Shown: one piece after another, positions 8,252 to 16,378 of the stretch
Layout of the letters: the number at the start of each line of letters is the position of its first letter
How positions within the stretch are numbered: the first letter of the stretch is position 1
From: Bacteroidales bacterium
GTDB lineage: Bacteria; Bacteroidota; Bacteroidia; Bacteroidales; UBA932
Assembly: GCA_004554455.1 (NCBI GenBank)
Contig: SFMG01000001.1
Coordinates: forward strand, 62,001 to 126,000
Reading direction: 5' to 3'
DNA: 64,000 nucleotides
Translations under genes and position numbers: made by a program
Notes under the pieces: generated by a model
Told to the model about the DNA's origin: nothing
The model's input: the letters and a program-made list of their open reading frames with translations, nothing else
The model's database searches: none

Positions 8252-9619
8252 TCAATATCCGTTGATACCGAAGCGCCGTTTGCCGCCTTTGCGGGCCAGG
8301 CGGAACTCCACGCCTATGGTCATTGTCGAGCGCACCTTTTCGCCGCGGACGCGCGCAGGCCTCCATTTCGGGGATGCGCTCACCACCCTCACCGCCTCGT
8401 CGTCGAGCAGAGGGTCTATGCCTCTGAACACCTTCACATTGCTCACGCTGCCGTTCTTCTCAATGACGAAGCTGACCTGGACGACACCCTGAATGCCTTC
8501 CTTCACCGCCTGTTCCGGATACTTGAGGTACTGATACACCCACTTGCTCATAAAGATTGCCGGGTCCGGATTGTTCAGGAACATAGGCTTGACGTCGCAG
8601 TCGTAGTAGGAATATATCTTTTCGCCTCCGAGTTCCTTTGCGCTGTCCATCGCGCCCTGACGGAATTGCAGGCTGTGGTTGGTGCAGGAAAGGGTCTGCG
8701 CGAAGTTGAATATATATTCGAGCTCCCGTTCCATAAAGCCGTAGTCGAGTATGGACGGGGTGTCGCGAGGGCTGTCGTGTTCGGCGTAGCGGCCGGTCGT
8801 GAAAAGCACGGAAGGTATTTCCTTGCCGTAGAAGGCCCTGTGGTCGGAGGGATAGGGCTCCGCCGAGGTAAGCGTCGGCTGCACCGGCTGAAGGCCGCCG
8901 GAAACCGTGTTCAATATGGCGTTCAGATCCGTATTGGAAGCCGTAAAGGCATACATGCGTTCCTGCTGAGGCACGCCGAGCATATCCAGGTCTATCATCG
9001 CCTCTATTTCCCCAACGCCCTTGAAGTCACGGTCCAGGAAATACCAGGAACCGGCCATAGAGGCACAGGAGGCGCCGAAGCCCACAAATATGACCGAGCG
9101 GCGGAAGAGCATGGAATTCATCGAAATCTTCCGGGCCAGTTCTATGAGCATAGCCATTCCGGAAGCGTTTCCGTTTGCTCCGTAATAGGTCTGCACGCAC
9201 TTTTCCCCGTCCACGGTCATTTCGTTGGTGCCCAGATTATCCATTCTGGCCCCGATGACTATGAACCTGTTCTTCAAGACCTTGTCATAGCCCTGGATGA
9301 AGCCGTACACATTGCGGGAGACCAGGGTGTCCCCGTTTTCCTGCCTGATTCCGAAAATCTGCCCCTCCTTAGGGCAAAGCATATCCACTCCGGCCTTTTC
9401 CAGTTCCTCATAGAGATAGGCGGCACTCATCCTCTCCCCCTCCGAACCGGCTTTCCTGCCTTCCATCTGTGCGGAAGCGAACATCGACACGTGGGCCTTC
9501 AGGGCCGAAACGGTCTCCGAGTCATAAAGGGAACCGTAGGACGGGTCCTGCCTGTACTGGGCATAAGCCAGGCAGCAGGACAAGGCGCTTGCAAGCGCGA
9601 ATGCAAAAAGTCTCTTCAT
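8252..9619 (-). CDS. M28 peptidase-like protein (apparently inactive) fused to a TonB C-terminal domain
   Basis: A 455-residue secreted or periplasmic protein. The start at 9619 is chosen because it gives a signal peptide (MKRLFAFALASALSCCLAYA) and an ATGA overlap with the upstream gene. Residues ~40-320 follow the M28 zinc aminopeptidase fold, but ligand positions are altered. The AHxDH-type motif reads GARMDNLG (His to Arg125), GADDNASG reads GANGNASG (both Asp lost), and the catalytic GAEE pair reads GASC (184-185). The later Asp of MIDLDMLG and His of PSDHRAF remain. Residues ~365-455 match a TonB C-terminal domain (YPEQAVKEGIQGVVQVSFVI and SPKWRPARVRG). Probably a binding or scaffold protein rather than a protease. 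Confidence 0.8.
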   Translation of the reverse strand: MKRLFAFALASALSCCLAYAQYRQDPSYGSLYDSETVSALKAHVSMFASAQMEGRKAGSEGERMSAAYLYEELEKAGVDMLCPKEGQIFGIRQENGDTLVSRNVYGFIQGYDKVLKNRFIVIGARMDNLGTNEMTVDGEKCVQTYYGANGNASGMAMLIELARKISMNSMLFRRSVIFVGFGASCASMAGSWYFLDRDFKGVGEIEAMIDLDMLGVPQQERMYAFTASNTDLNAILNTVSGGLQPVQPTLTSAEPYPSDHRAFYGKEIPSVLFTTGRYAEHDSPRDTPSILDYGFMERELEYIFNFAQTLSCTNHSLQFRQGAMDSAKELGGEKIYSYYDCDVKPMFLNNPDPAIFMSKWVYQYLKYPEQAVKEGIQGVVQVSFVIEKNGSVSNVKVFRGIDPLLDDEAVRVVSASPKWRPARVRGEKVRSTMTIGVEFRLARKGGKRRFGINGY

Positions 9620-10170
9620 CGTTTTTCCTGCGCGGCCTCCGGGGCCGCATCGAGAATCCATACATCCGGGGTCTTGAATTCCGATTCCACATAACGCCGG
9701 TAATCCCCGTATATGCCGCGAAGAGTATTGTTAGGAGCTGCGAGAACCACGTCCAGGCCGCTTCCGAAAGAGACAATCTCACAAGTGAAACCGGAGGCTT
9801 CCATACGCTCGCAACGCCTCCTGGCGTTTTCCGGCTTACGGAAGGCACCCGTCACAAGCCAATATCGTGCCGACAGGGTCTTGCCCACTATGCGGCCCGT
9901 TTCCGACTGATTGCGAATGAGGCAGCCAGCCTTGGCGAGACTGTCCATTACCGCGAGCGAATCGGCCAGGCGCTGCTGACGCAGGCATTCCTCCCTGGCG
10001 AGGGAATCCTCGACTTCCCTGCGGCGCTGTTCGGCCAGCACTATCTGCTGACGCTTTATTTCTATATCCGCCGAAGTCGGACGGCCCGCAGCCTTTCTGA
10101 GAAAGTCACAGCCGCTCAGCGCGGGCAGTACGCAGAGCAGCAGAAGGCATATTTCAAGTCTCTTTCGCAT
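9616..10170 (-). CDS. SPOR-domain lipoprotein
   Basis: The start at 10170 gives a lipoprotein signal, MRKRLEICLLLLCVLPALSGC, with the lipobox LSGC at residues 18-21, so the 184-residue protein is probably anchored to a membrane facing the periplasm. A charged, likely helical region (about 35-85, rich in Glu, Arg, Gln) leads to a SPOR-like domain: RYWLVTGAFRKPENARRR, then FTCEIVSFGSGLDVVLAAP and the terminal YRRYVES-WIL part. SPOR domains bind denuded glycan strands of peptidoglycan. Its TGA overlaps the ATG of the M28/TonB gene, so the two are coupled and may act together at the cell wall. Confidence 0.8.
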   Translation of the reverse strand: MRKRLEICLLLLCVLPALSGCDFLRKAAGRPTSADIEIKRQQIVLAEQRRREVEDSLAREECLRQQRLADSLAVMDSLAKAGCLIRNQSETGRIVGKTLSARYWLVTGAFRKPENARRRCERMEASGFTCEIVSFGSGLDVVLAAPNNTLRGIYGDYRRYVESEFKTPDVWILDAAPEAAQEKR

Positions 10171-10218
10171 AACTCGCAAATTTAGGAATTTGGAACTGCT
10201 TGGCAAAATAAATATTCC

Positions 10219-10226
10219 TATATTTG
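10219..10226 (+). promoter_or_regulatory. -7 promoter box for capA-like gene
   Basis: TATATTTG, 17 bases before the chosen start at 10244, matches TAnnTTTG. It supports the internal ATG over an upstream in-frame ATG at 10190, which would lie before the predicted transcript start. Confidence 0.45.
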
Positions 10227-10243
10227 GATGCATATCGACCACT

Positions 10244-11245
10244 ATGTCAGCCAGGAGCTTCATATTAAGTCTGACACTGCTGGCGGTTCCCCTGACGGGT
10301 TCCGCCCAGGACTTTTCCTTCCTTTTCAAGGGCTATGCCTGCCCGGCCGAAAAGACGGACACCGTCAGTCTCTGCTTCATCGGGGACGTGATGATGCACA
10401 GCAGGCAGCTGGAGCTGGCGTCCGACGGCCACGGAGGCTTCGACTTCTCCAGCTATTTCAGCGGGATACGGGACAGGCTCGAGGCCGCCGATCTCTGCGT
10501 GGCGAATATGGAATTCTCCCTCGGAGGAGAGCCCTACAGCGGCTATCCCTGCTTCAGCGCACCGGACGCATACGCGGAATATGTGGCCGACTGCGGGGTG
10601 GACGTCTTCCTGACCGCCAACAACCATATACTCGACAGGGGCGTCAAGGGACTCGAAAGGACCCTGGGCATATACAGGGAAATGGGACGGAAACGGGGGA
10701 TACAGCACTGCGGCTGCGGAGGACACGCCCTACTGCTGCCGGTCAAAGGCTGCCTCGTGGCCATAGTGAATTTCACATACGGGACAAACGTACGCCTTTC
10801 CGGAGGAGACTGCGTGAACCGTATGGACGAAGAAAGCGTCGGCGCCATGCTGCGGGAGGCAAAGGAGGCCGGAGCGGATTTGATCGTGGCCTGCCCGCAC
10901 TGGGGCGAGGAATACAAGCTCAGCCATTCCCCGAAGCAGGAGAGATGGGCCCGCTTCCTGGCAGAGAACGGGGCGGATGTGATCATAGGCCATCATCCGC
11001 ACGTGGTGCAGGACAGGGACACGCTGGTCTGCAGGGACGGACGTCGCGTACCGGTGTGCTATTCCATAGGGAATGCCGTTTCGAATATGAGCGCCGCAAA
11101 CACCCAGCGCGAGCTTATGGTCACACTCGAGCTCACAGGGAAGTTCGGGCGGGGATGGAAGCTCGGCAAGATGGAATGCATACCTATGTGGTGCCATCGT
11201 CCGGGCGGCCTGAGGAAAAGCTATTCGGTGCAGATTGACCGGTAA
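10244..11245 (+). CDS. CapA family protein (poly-gamma-glutamate capsule-type metallophosphoesterase fold)
   Basis: A 333-residue exported protein with signal peptide MSARSFILSLTLLAVPLTGSA. The CapA domain begins LCFIGDVMMHSRQLE, continues with ADLCVANMEFSLGG and the conserved FLTANNHILDRGVKG, and ends with DVIIGHHPHVVQ and the SIGNAVSNMSA motif. These correspond to the metal-binding Asp, Asn and His residues of the calcineurin-like fold. No capB/capC neighbours are present, so a role in poly-gamma-glutamate is not implied; such stand-alone homologues are common in Bacteroidales and their substrate is unknown. phoH follows 17 bp downstream with its own -7 box. Confidence 0.85.
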   Translation: MSARSFILSLTLLAVPLTGSAQDFSFLFKGYACPAEKTDTVSLCFIGDVMMHSRQLELASDGHGGFDFSSYFSGIRDRLEAADLCVANMEFSLGGEPYSGYPCFSAPDAYAEYVADCGVDVFLTANNHILDRGVKGLERTLGIYREMGRKRGIQHCGCGGHALLLPVKGCLVAIVNFTYGTNVRLSGGDCVNRMDEESVGAMLREAKEAGADLIVACPHWGEEYKLSHSPKQERWARFLAENGADVIIGHHPHVVQDRDTLVCRDGRRVPVCYSIGNAVSNMSAANTQRELMVTLELTGKFGRGWKLGKMECIPMWCHRPGGLRKSYSVQIDR

Positions 11246-11250
11246 TTTTC

Positions 11251-11258
11251 TATATTTG
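11251..11258 (+). promoter_or_regulatory. -7 promoter box for phoH, four bases before the start codon
   Basis: TATATTTG sits directly after the capA stop and only four bases before the phoH ATG at 11263. If used, transcription would begin at or near the ATG, giving a leaderless mRNA. No clear -33 box. Confidence 0.4.
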
Positions 11259-11262
11259 CGCT

Positions 11263-12219
11263 ATGAAGAGAACGATTACGCTGAAAGAGATAGACCCGAT
11301 AAGCATTTATGGGGCGGCAAACCGCAACCTCGAGGCACTGTGCGGCCATTTTCCGCATCTGAAGACCGTGGCCCGCGGCAGCGACATACTGCTCGAGGGG
11401 AAGGAAGAGGACATAGAGGAATTCGAACTGCGCCTGCAGCAGCTCATAGAGATAAAGCGCCACAAGATGCACCTCACGCCTTATGACGTGGAAGAGATGT
11501 TCGACGGAGAGACTGCCGGAACCCCGGTGATGCTGAACCCGGAGGCGCCAATAGTCTATGGGAACGACGGCAAGCCCATCATAGCCAGGAACGGGACTCA
11601 GAAGAGAATGGTAAGCGCCTGGTTCGACAACGACCTTATCTTCGCGACGGGTCCGGCCGGCACCGGCAAGACTTACATTGCCATCGCCCTGGCGGTAAGG
11701 GCCCTGAAGAACAGAGACATAAAACGCATCATACTCACCCGTCCGGCAGTGGAGGCGGGAGAGCGCCTGGGCTTTCTTCCCGGCGATCTCAAGGACAAGC
11801 TGGACCCCTATCTCCAACCCCTCTACGATGCTCTCGGGGATATGATCCCGCCTAAGAAGCTGCAGGATTTCATGGCTGAGGGCACCATCCAGATAGCCCC
11901 TCTCGCCTATATGAGGGGACGCACTCTGGACAGGGCCTGCGTGATCCTGGACGAGGCCCAGAACACCAATCTGGGGCAGCTCAAGATGTTTCTCACCCGT
12001 ATGGGGCGCGACGCTAAGTTCATTGTGACCGGCGATGCCAGCCAGATAGACCTGCCGAGGCGCAGCGACTCCGGACTGCTTCGCGGTATCGAACTGCTCA
12101 AGGGTCTGAATTCTGTCGCCGACATACGCTTCTCCAACGCCGACATAGTCCGCCACCCGCTGGTAAGCCGCATAGTCCAGGCCTTCGAAAAAGCCGAAAG
12201 CGAAGGCGCGGAAGCATAG
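11263..12219 (+). CDS. phoH: PhoH family protein (YbeZ-like ATPase)
   Basis: Cytosolic P-loop ATPase, 318 residues, typical for the family; linked in other bacteria to RNA metabolism together with YbeY. The N-terminal ~105 residues form the small KH-like region seen in YbeZ proteins (GSDILLEGKEEDIEEFE). The ATPase domain has Walker A FATGPAGTGKTYIAIALAV around residues 127-145, LTRPAVEAGERLGFLPGDL after it, Walker B CVILDEAQNTN, and MTRMG-type FLTRMGRDAKFIVTGDASQI. The end matches other members (SRIVQAFE). ybeY is not adjacent. Confidence 0.93.
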   Translation: MKRTITLKEIDPISIYGAANRNLEALCGHFPHLKTVARGSDILLEGKEEDIEEFELRLQQLIEIKRHKMHLTPYDVEEMFDGETAGTPVMLNPEAPIVYGNDGKPIIARNGTQKRMVSAWFDNDLIFATGPAGTGKTYIAIALAVRALKNRDIKRIILTRPAVEAGERLGFLPGDLKDKLDPYLQPLYDALGDMIPPKKLQDFMAEGTIQIAPLAYMRGRTLDRACVILDEAQNTNLGQLKMFLTRMGRDAKFIVTGDASQIDLPRRSDSGLLRGIELLKGLNSVADIRFSNADIVRHPLVSRIVQAFEKAESEGAEA

Positions 12220-12237
12220 AACGCCTTTCAGAAAATA

Positions 12238-12265
12238 AAAAAGAGGGCCGTCAGACCCTCTTTTT
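12238..12265. terminator. Bidirectional rho-independent terminator between phoH and the TPR gene
   Basis: AAAAAGAGGG (12238-12247) pairs with CCCTCTTTTT (12256-12265) around the loop CCGTCAGA. The A-rich and T-rich flanks give a T-run on both strands, suited to ending both phoH (plus) and the TPR gene (minus). Confidence 0.85.
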
Positions 12266-12282
12266 CAATATATGTCCCGCCC

Positions 12283-13635
12283 TTACTCGGCCTTGCCGGC
12301 CTTGACGATGGCGTCGTATTTCTCGTAGTTTACGTTGTATGCCTCGTTCTTGTTGCGCAGACGGAAATATATATCCTTGAGATACTGTGCGACATTGTAC
12401 TTGAGTCCGTTGTCGGCTGAGATTTCGTATGCCTTCTCGAAAGGCTCGACAGCCTGCTCGGCTGCTACGTAGTACTTCTCGATGAGAGCATCGTACTCTC
12501 TCCACTTGCTGTAGTCGAGAGCGTTGGCCTCCTCAGCGATGGCGATCATCTTCTCGTAGAAGTAAACGCCCATGCCCACATAGCCGTACTCGTACTTCGG
12601 ATCGACCTTGGATGCCTCGTTGTAGGCAGCGATGGCCTCTTCCTCGTGACCGAGCTTTGCGTGGGTGTTGCCCTCGACATACCAGAGGGACGCGTTCTTA
12701 GGGTCGTTTGCCTTGGCCTTGTTCAGAAGCACGAAGAGCTCGTCGGTATTCTCGCCGCTGGTCAGGTAGTAGTTGATCAGGTTGATGAGGATGGACTGGC
12801 TCTGAGGGAACTTCACGAAACCTTCCTTGAGATATTCCACGCCTTCCTGGGTCTTGCCCTGCTTGAGGAGCACGTCGCCGAGCTTGGAATAGACCTCGCC
12901 GTCCTCGTAGAAATAACCTACCTCGCGGCACTTGAGGAAGAAGTTCAGGGCCCTGTCGTTGTCACCTGCAAGCCAGGCGGTGAAGCCGGCATTGTAGAGG
13001 GAGGTGGAATCTATCTCGGAGAGAGGTGCGGTGGCTTTTGCCTCGACAGCTTTCTCGAATTTTATGCTGGCCTTTGCCAAGTCGCCGAAGGTGTAGCAGT
13101 TATAGGCCTCGTCCACGTACTTGCTTGCAACATCGGAGATTCCGAGGCATATATCCTTGGTCTTCTGAGCCTTGGTATCCGCCTTTCCGGCCTTGGCGTA
13201 GGCGGCGAGCGCCTTGTCCAGGGCATCCTCATAGACAGGATTGGTGATCTCGATCATCGCGAGCATGCCGTTCCCGTTGAAATAGTAGTTGCAGTTCTTG
13301 TAGATGTCCTTGCGGTAAGCCGTTCCGCCCAGCTCCACGTTCTCGCTGGACAGCGGCTTCACGCTACCCATCAGCAGGTTGAGCTGATTCTGGTCGGCTC
13401 CGACCCAGGCGTTGCCCACCGGTGCGTTGTAGGCATCCAACCAAGCCTTGGCTTCGGCGAGATACACTCCGAACTTCACCACCTTCTTAGGATTGGCTGC
13501 GAAAGCATTTTCTGCCTTTGCGGTGGCGGCTACGGCCTTCTCGACAGCTGCCTTGGCAGCTTCAGGTGATTTGACCTGTGCGAAAGCAACCTGCACTGAG
13601 AGGATTGCTGCCGCTGCGAAAAGAATTCTTTTCAT
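12283..13635 (-). CDS. Exported tetratricopeptide-repeat protein
   Basis: A 450-residue protein with signal peptide MKRILFAAAAILSVQVAFA. Helical TPR-like repeats span most of the mature part. Recognisable units include SLYNAGFTAWLAGDNDRALN near 215, YSKLGDVLLKQGKTQEGVEY near 255, SLWYVEGNTHAKLGHEEEAI near 325 and YGYVGMGVYFYEKMIAIAEE near 350. The N-terminal region is alanine- and lysine-rich. It lies 21 bp downstream of gyrA on the same strand and could be co-transcribed. TPR proteins mediate protein contacts; no partner can be named from context. Confidence 0.85.
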   Translation of the reverse strand: MKRILFAAAAILSVQVAFAQVKSPEAAKAAVEKAVAATAKAENAFAANPKKVVKFGVYLAEAKAWLDAYNAPVGNAWVGADQNQLNLLMGSVKPLSSENVELGGTAYRKDIYKNCNYYFNGNGMLAMIEITNPVYEDALDKALAAYAKAGKADTKAQKTKDICLGISDVASKYVDEAYNCYTFGDLAKASIKFEKAVEAKATAPLSEIDSTSLYNAGFTAWLAGDNDRALNFFLKCREVGYFYEDGEVYSKLGDVLLKQGKTQEGVEYLKEGFVKFPQSQSILINLINYYLTSGENTDELFVLLNKAKANDPKNASLWYVEGNTHAKLGHEEEAIAAYNEASKVDPKYEYGYVGMGVYFYEKMIAIAEEANALDYSKWREYDALIEKYYVAAEQAVEPFEKAYEISADNGLKYNVAQYLKDIYFRLRNKNEAYNVNYEKYDAIVKAGKAE

Positions 13636-13656
13636 AATGTATTCAGTTAAAAAAAG

Positions 13657-16197
13657 TTATTCTGCCTGTTCCTCCTGCTGTTCTTCCGCTTCCTCCTGCT
13701 TAGGGACAACGGTAACGGAAGCGATGAGGTCACTGTCCTTTATGTTGATGAGTTTCACGCCCTGGGTAGCCCTTCCGGCCTGACGGATATCGCTTACCGA
13801 CATCCTTATCGTGAGTCCGGCGCGGGTAATGATCATCAGGTCGTTATCCTCGGTAACGTTCTTGAGCGCAACAACCTTGCCAGTCTTTTCGGTGATGTTC
13901 AGAGTCCTGACTCCCTTGCCTCCGCGGCTGGTGAGCCTGTACTCCTCGAAGTCCGTACGCTTGCCGAAGCCGTGCTCGCTGACGACGAGGGCTGTCTGGG
14001 ACGCCGCATCGCCGGAACCCGGAGTGTAGCATACCACGCTCATCACCTCATCGTCCTCATCGAGACTTATGCCCCTGACTCCGGAAGCGGCCCTGCCGAG
14101 CGGACGGGCATCCTCTTCGTCGAAGCGGACGCAGCGGCCGTTGCGGGCGGCCAGCAGCACCTGGCTGTCACCGGTGGTGAGTATGGCGTCGAGAAGCTCG
14201 TCACCCTCACGTACCGTTATGGCGTTGATTCCCTTGTTGCGGCTGCGCCTGTTGGAGTACTCGGAGAGGGCAGTCTTCTTGACTATGCCCTTGCGGGTAG
14301 CCAGAAGCACGAAGTGGGAGTTGCAGTACTCCTCGCTCTCTATGCTCTTGGCATTGACATAGGTCTTGATTATGTCTCCCGGCTCTATGCTGATGACGTT
14401 CTGGACCGGACGTCCCTTGGATGCGCGGGTGCCTTCCGGAATCTCATAGACCTTGAGACGGTAGCACTTGCCGTTCTGGGTGAAGAAGAGCATGGTGCTG
14501 TGCATATTGGCGACGTAGATGTGCTCAATGAAGTCCTCCTCGCGGGTGGCGCTGCCCTTCATTCCCTTGCCTCCGCGGGCCTGGGTGCGGTACTCGCTCA
14601 GGGCGGTACGCTTGATGTAGCCGAGGTGGGAAATGGTGATGACGACATCCTCGTCGGCATAGAAGTCCTCAGGATTGAACTCTCCCTCGTCCGGAACTAT
14701 GGCCGTGCGGCGGGCATCCCCGTACTTCTCCTTCATCTCCATGGTCTCTTCCTTGATGACCTCCATCTGACGCTCGTAGCTGCCGAGTATGTCCTCGCAG
14801 TAGAGTATGAACTTGCGCAGTTCGTCGTACTCGGCCTGGAGTTTCTCCCTCTCGAGTCCGACCAGCTGGCGGAGTTTCATCTCGACTATGGCGGAAGCCT
14901 GGAGGTCGGAGAAACCGAAGCTGTTCATAAGCTCGCTCTTTGCCTCTTCCACGCTCCTGCTGCCGCGTATGATCTCTATGATGCGGTCTATGATGTCCAG
15001 GGCCTTGAGCAGACCCTCGAGTATATGCGCTCTCGCACGGGCCTTTTCGAGGTCGAACCTGGTCCTGCGCAGTATCACCTCGTGGCGGTGGCTGACGAAG
15101 TTGCGTATGAGGTCCTTGAGGTTGAGGGTGCAAGGCCTGCCGTTCACGATGGCCACGTTGTTCACGGAGAAGCTCGACTGGAGCGGGCTCATCTTGAAGA
15201 GCTGGTTCAGGATAACCCCCGAATTGGCTCCCTTCTTCAGGCGTATGGCTATGCGTATGCCCTTGCGGTTGGTGAAGTCGTTGATCTCGGCTATGCCATC
15301 TATCTTCTTGTCCTCGACGAGGTCGGCGATCTTCTTGATCATCTCCTTCTTGTTGACCATATACGGTACCTCGGTGATGACTATGGTCTCGGTGCCGTTG
15401 GCCGCAAGCTCGATGTCGGTCTTGGAGCGTATCACGATGCGTCCCCTGCCGTTGGCGAAGGCCTCGCGTATGCCGCTGTAGCCCTGGATTATGCCTCCCG
15501 TCGGGAAATCCGGTCCCTTGATGTGCTCCATCAGGCCGTCGAGGTCTATTTCAGGGTTGTCGATATATGCGCAGATCGCGTCGCAGCATTCGCTGAGGTT
15601 GTGCGGAGCCATATTGGTCGCCATTCCGACTGCGATGCCGGAAGACCCGTTGATGAGCAGCAGAGGCACCTTGGTCGGGAGCACGGTAGGCTCGTCGAAA
15701 CGCTCGTCGAAGTTCTTGACCATATCGACGGTGTTCTTGTCCAGGTCTGCAAGCACGGCCTCGGATATCTTCTCCAGCTTGGCCTCGGTGTAACGCATTG
15801 CAGCGGCCGAATAGCCGTCCATGGAACCGAAGTTACCCTGGCCCTTGACCAGAGGATAGCGCAGGTTCCAGTCCTGGGCCAGACGGACCATCGTATCATA
15901 GATGCTGGAGTCGCCGTGAGGATGGTACTTTCCCATCACCTCGCCGACAATACCTGCCGACTTCATGGTTGCGGCGGAATAGTCCAGGTTGAGACGCTCC
16001 ATTCCGTAGAGCACCCTTCTCTGCACCGGCTTCATACCGTCGCGCACGTCCGGAAGGGCCCTGGAAACGATCACTGACATGGAATAGTCTATGTACGCCG
16101 AGCGCATCTGCTGGTCTATGTTGACCTGCTCGATGCGGCCCACAGGCGCTGACTCTACTTCCAGTTCAGGGTCGTGGATGTTGTTGTTTTCGTCCAT
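13657..16197 (-). CDS. gyrA: DNA gyrase subunit A
   Basis: A-subunit of the type II topoisomerase that negatively supercoils DNA. The catalytic tyrosine is Tyr136 in AAAMRYTEAK. The quinolone region reads HPHGDSSIYD, with Ser97 and Asp101 (E. coli 83 and 87) in the susceptible state. The C-terminal half holds the beta-pinwheel blades with repeated GKGMK/RTALSEYR-type motifs. The GyrA box reads QARGGKG instead of QRRGGKG, still closer to GyrA than ParC. The tail is acidic and Gln-rich (EEAEEQQEEQ). Length 846 is normal. A ~135-base leader holding a direct repeat precedes it. Confidence 0.95.
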   Translation of the reverse strand: MDENNNIHDPELEVESAPVGRIEQVNIDQQMRSAYIDYSMSVIVSRALPDVRDGMKPVQRRVLYGMERLNLDYSAATMKSAGIVGEVMGKYHPHGDSSIYDTMVRLAQDWNLRYPLVKGQGNFGSMDGYSAAAMRYTEAKLEKISEAVLADLDKNTVDMVKNFDERFDEPTVLPTKVPLLLINGSSGIAVGMATNMAPHNLSECCDAICAYIDNPEIDLDGLMEHIKGPDFPTGGIIQGYSGIREAFANGRGRIVIRSKTDIELAANGTETIVITEVPYMVNKKEMIKKIADLVEDKKIDGIAEINDFTNRKGIRIAIRLKKGANSGVILNQLFKMSPLQSSFSVNNVAIVNGRPCTLNLKDLIRNFVSHRHEVILRRTRFDLEKARARAHILEGLLKALDIIDRIIEIIRGSRSVEEAKSELMNSFGFSDLQASAIVEMKLRQLVGLEREKLQAEYDELRKFILYCEDILGSYERQMEVIKEETMEMKEKYGDARRTAIVPDEGEFNPEDFYADEDVVITISHLGYIKRTALSEYRTQARGGKGMKGSATREEDFIEHIYVANMHSTMLFFTQNGKCYRLKVYEIPEGTRASKGRPVQNVISIEPGDIIKTYVNAKSIESEEYCNSHFVLLATRKGIVKKTALSEYSNRRSRNKGINAITVREGDELLDAILTTGDSQVLLAARNGRCVRFDEEDARPLGRAASGVRGISLDEDDEVMSVVCYTPGSGDAASQTALVVSEHGFGKRTDFEEYRLTSRGGKGVRTLNITEKTGKVVALKNVTEDNDLMIITRAGLTIRMSVSDIRQAGRATQGVKLINIKDSDLIASVTVVPKQEEAEEQQEEQAE

Positions 16198-16252
16198 TTC
16201 TGAAATATGTTTTTCCTAATTTGTTCTCTTTTGTCCGTGCGGCTTCCCGCAG

Positions 16253-16296
16253 AATGGCCGTTTTTCGGAAAAATCGCCGTAATGGCCGTTTTTTCG
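16253..16296. repeat. Direct repeat in the gyrA leader
   Basis: AATGGCCGTTTTTCG (16253-16267) recurs as AATGGCCGTTTTTTCG (16281-16296), 28 bases on. It is followed by a small inverted repeat CGCCG/CGGCG (16295-16308). All lie in the 181-bp gyrA/clp intergenic region, inside the predicted gyrA leader. No known riboswitch or attenuator is recognised. Confidence 0.7.
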
Positions 16297-16327
16297 CCGA
16301 TTCCGGCGCCTGAGCGAAAAAAGCCGT

Positions 16328-16359
16328 TTTGCAAAGATAGGAAAATTATCGTAATTTAG
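16328..16359 (+). promoter_or_regulatory. Promoter of the Clp ATPase gene (-33 and -7 boxes)
   Basis: TTTG (16328-16331), 20 bases, then TAATTTAG (16352-16359), one base off TAnnTTTG. The spacing is right for the Bacteroidota primary sigma factor. The predicted transcript would begin about 15 bases before the ATG at 16379. Confidence 0.6.
16332..16339 (-). promoter_or_regulatory. -7 promoter box for gyrA
   Basis: TATCTTTG on the minus strand, directly abutting the plus-strand -33 TTTG of the Clp promoter (shared palindrome TTTGCAAA). The two divergent promoters therefore overlap. It would give gyrA a leader of about 130 bases. Confidence 0.5.
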
Positions 16360-16378
16360 CAGTCTCAAAGGCAAAAAC

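Noticed and set aside
10190..10243. Longer start for the capA-like gene
   Set aside because: It would precede the -7 box and spoil the signal peptide that begins at 10244.
13972..16077. Long open frame antisense to gyrA (about 700 codons)
   Set aside because: It mirrors gyrA codon phase, has no family resemblance, and lies wholly inside a clear essential gene. It is a by-product of biased codon use.
16198..16331. Riboswitch in the gyrA leader
   Set aside because: Repeats and a small hairpin are present but no known riboswitch core is recognisable.
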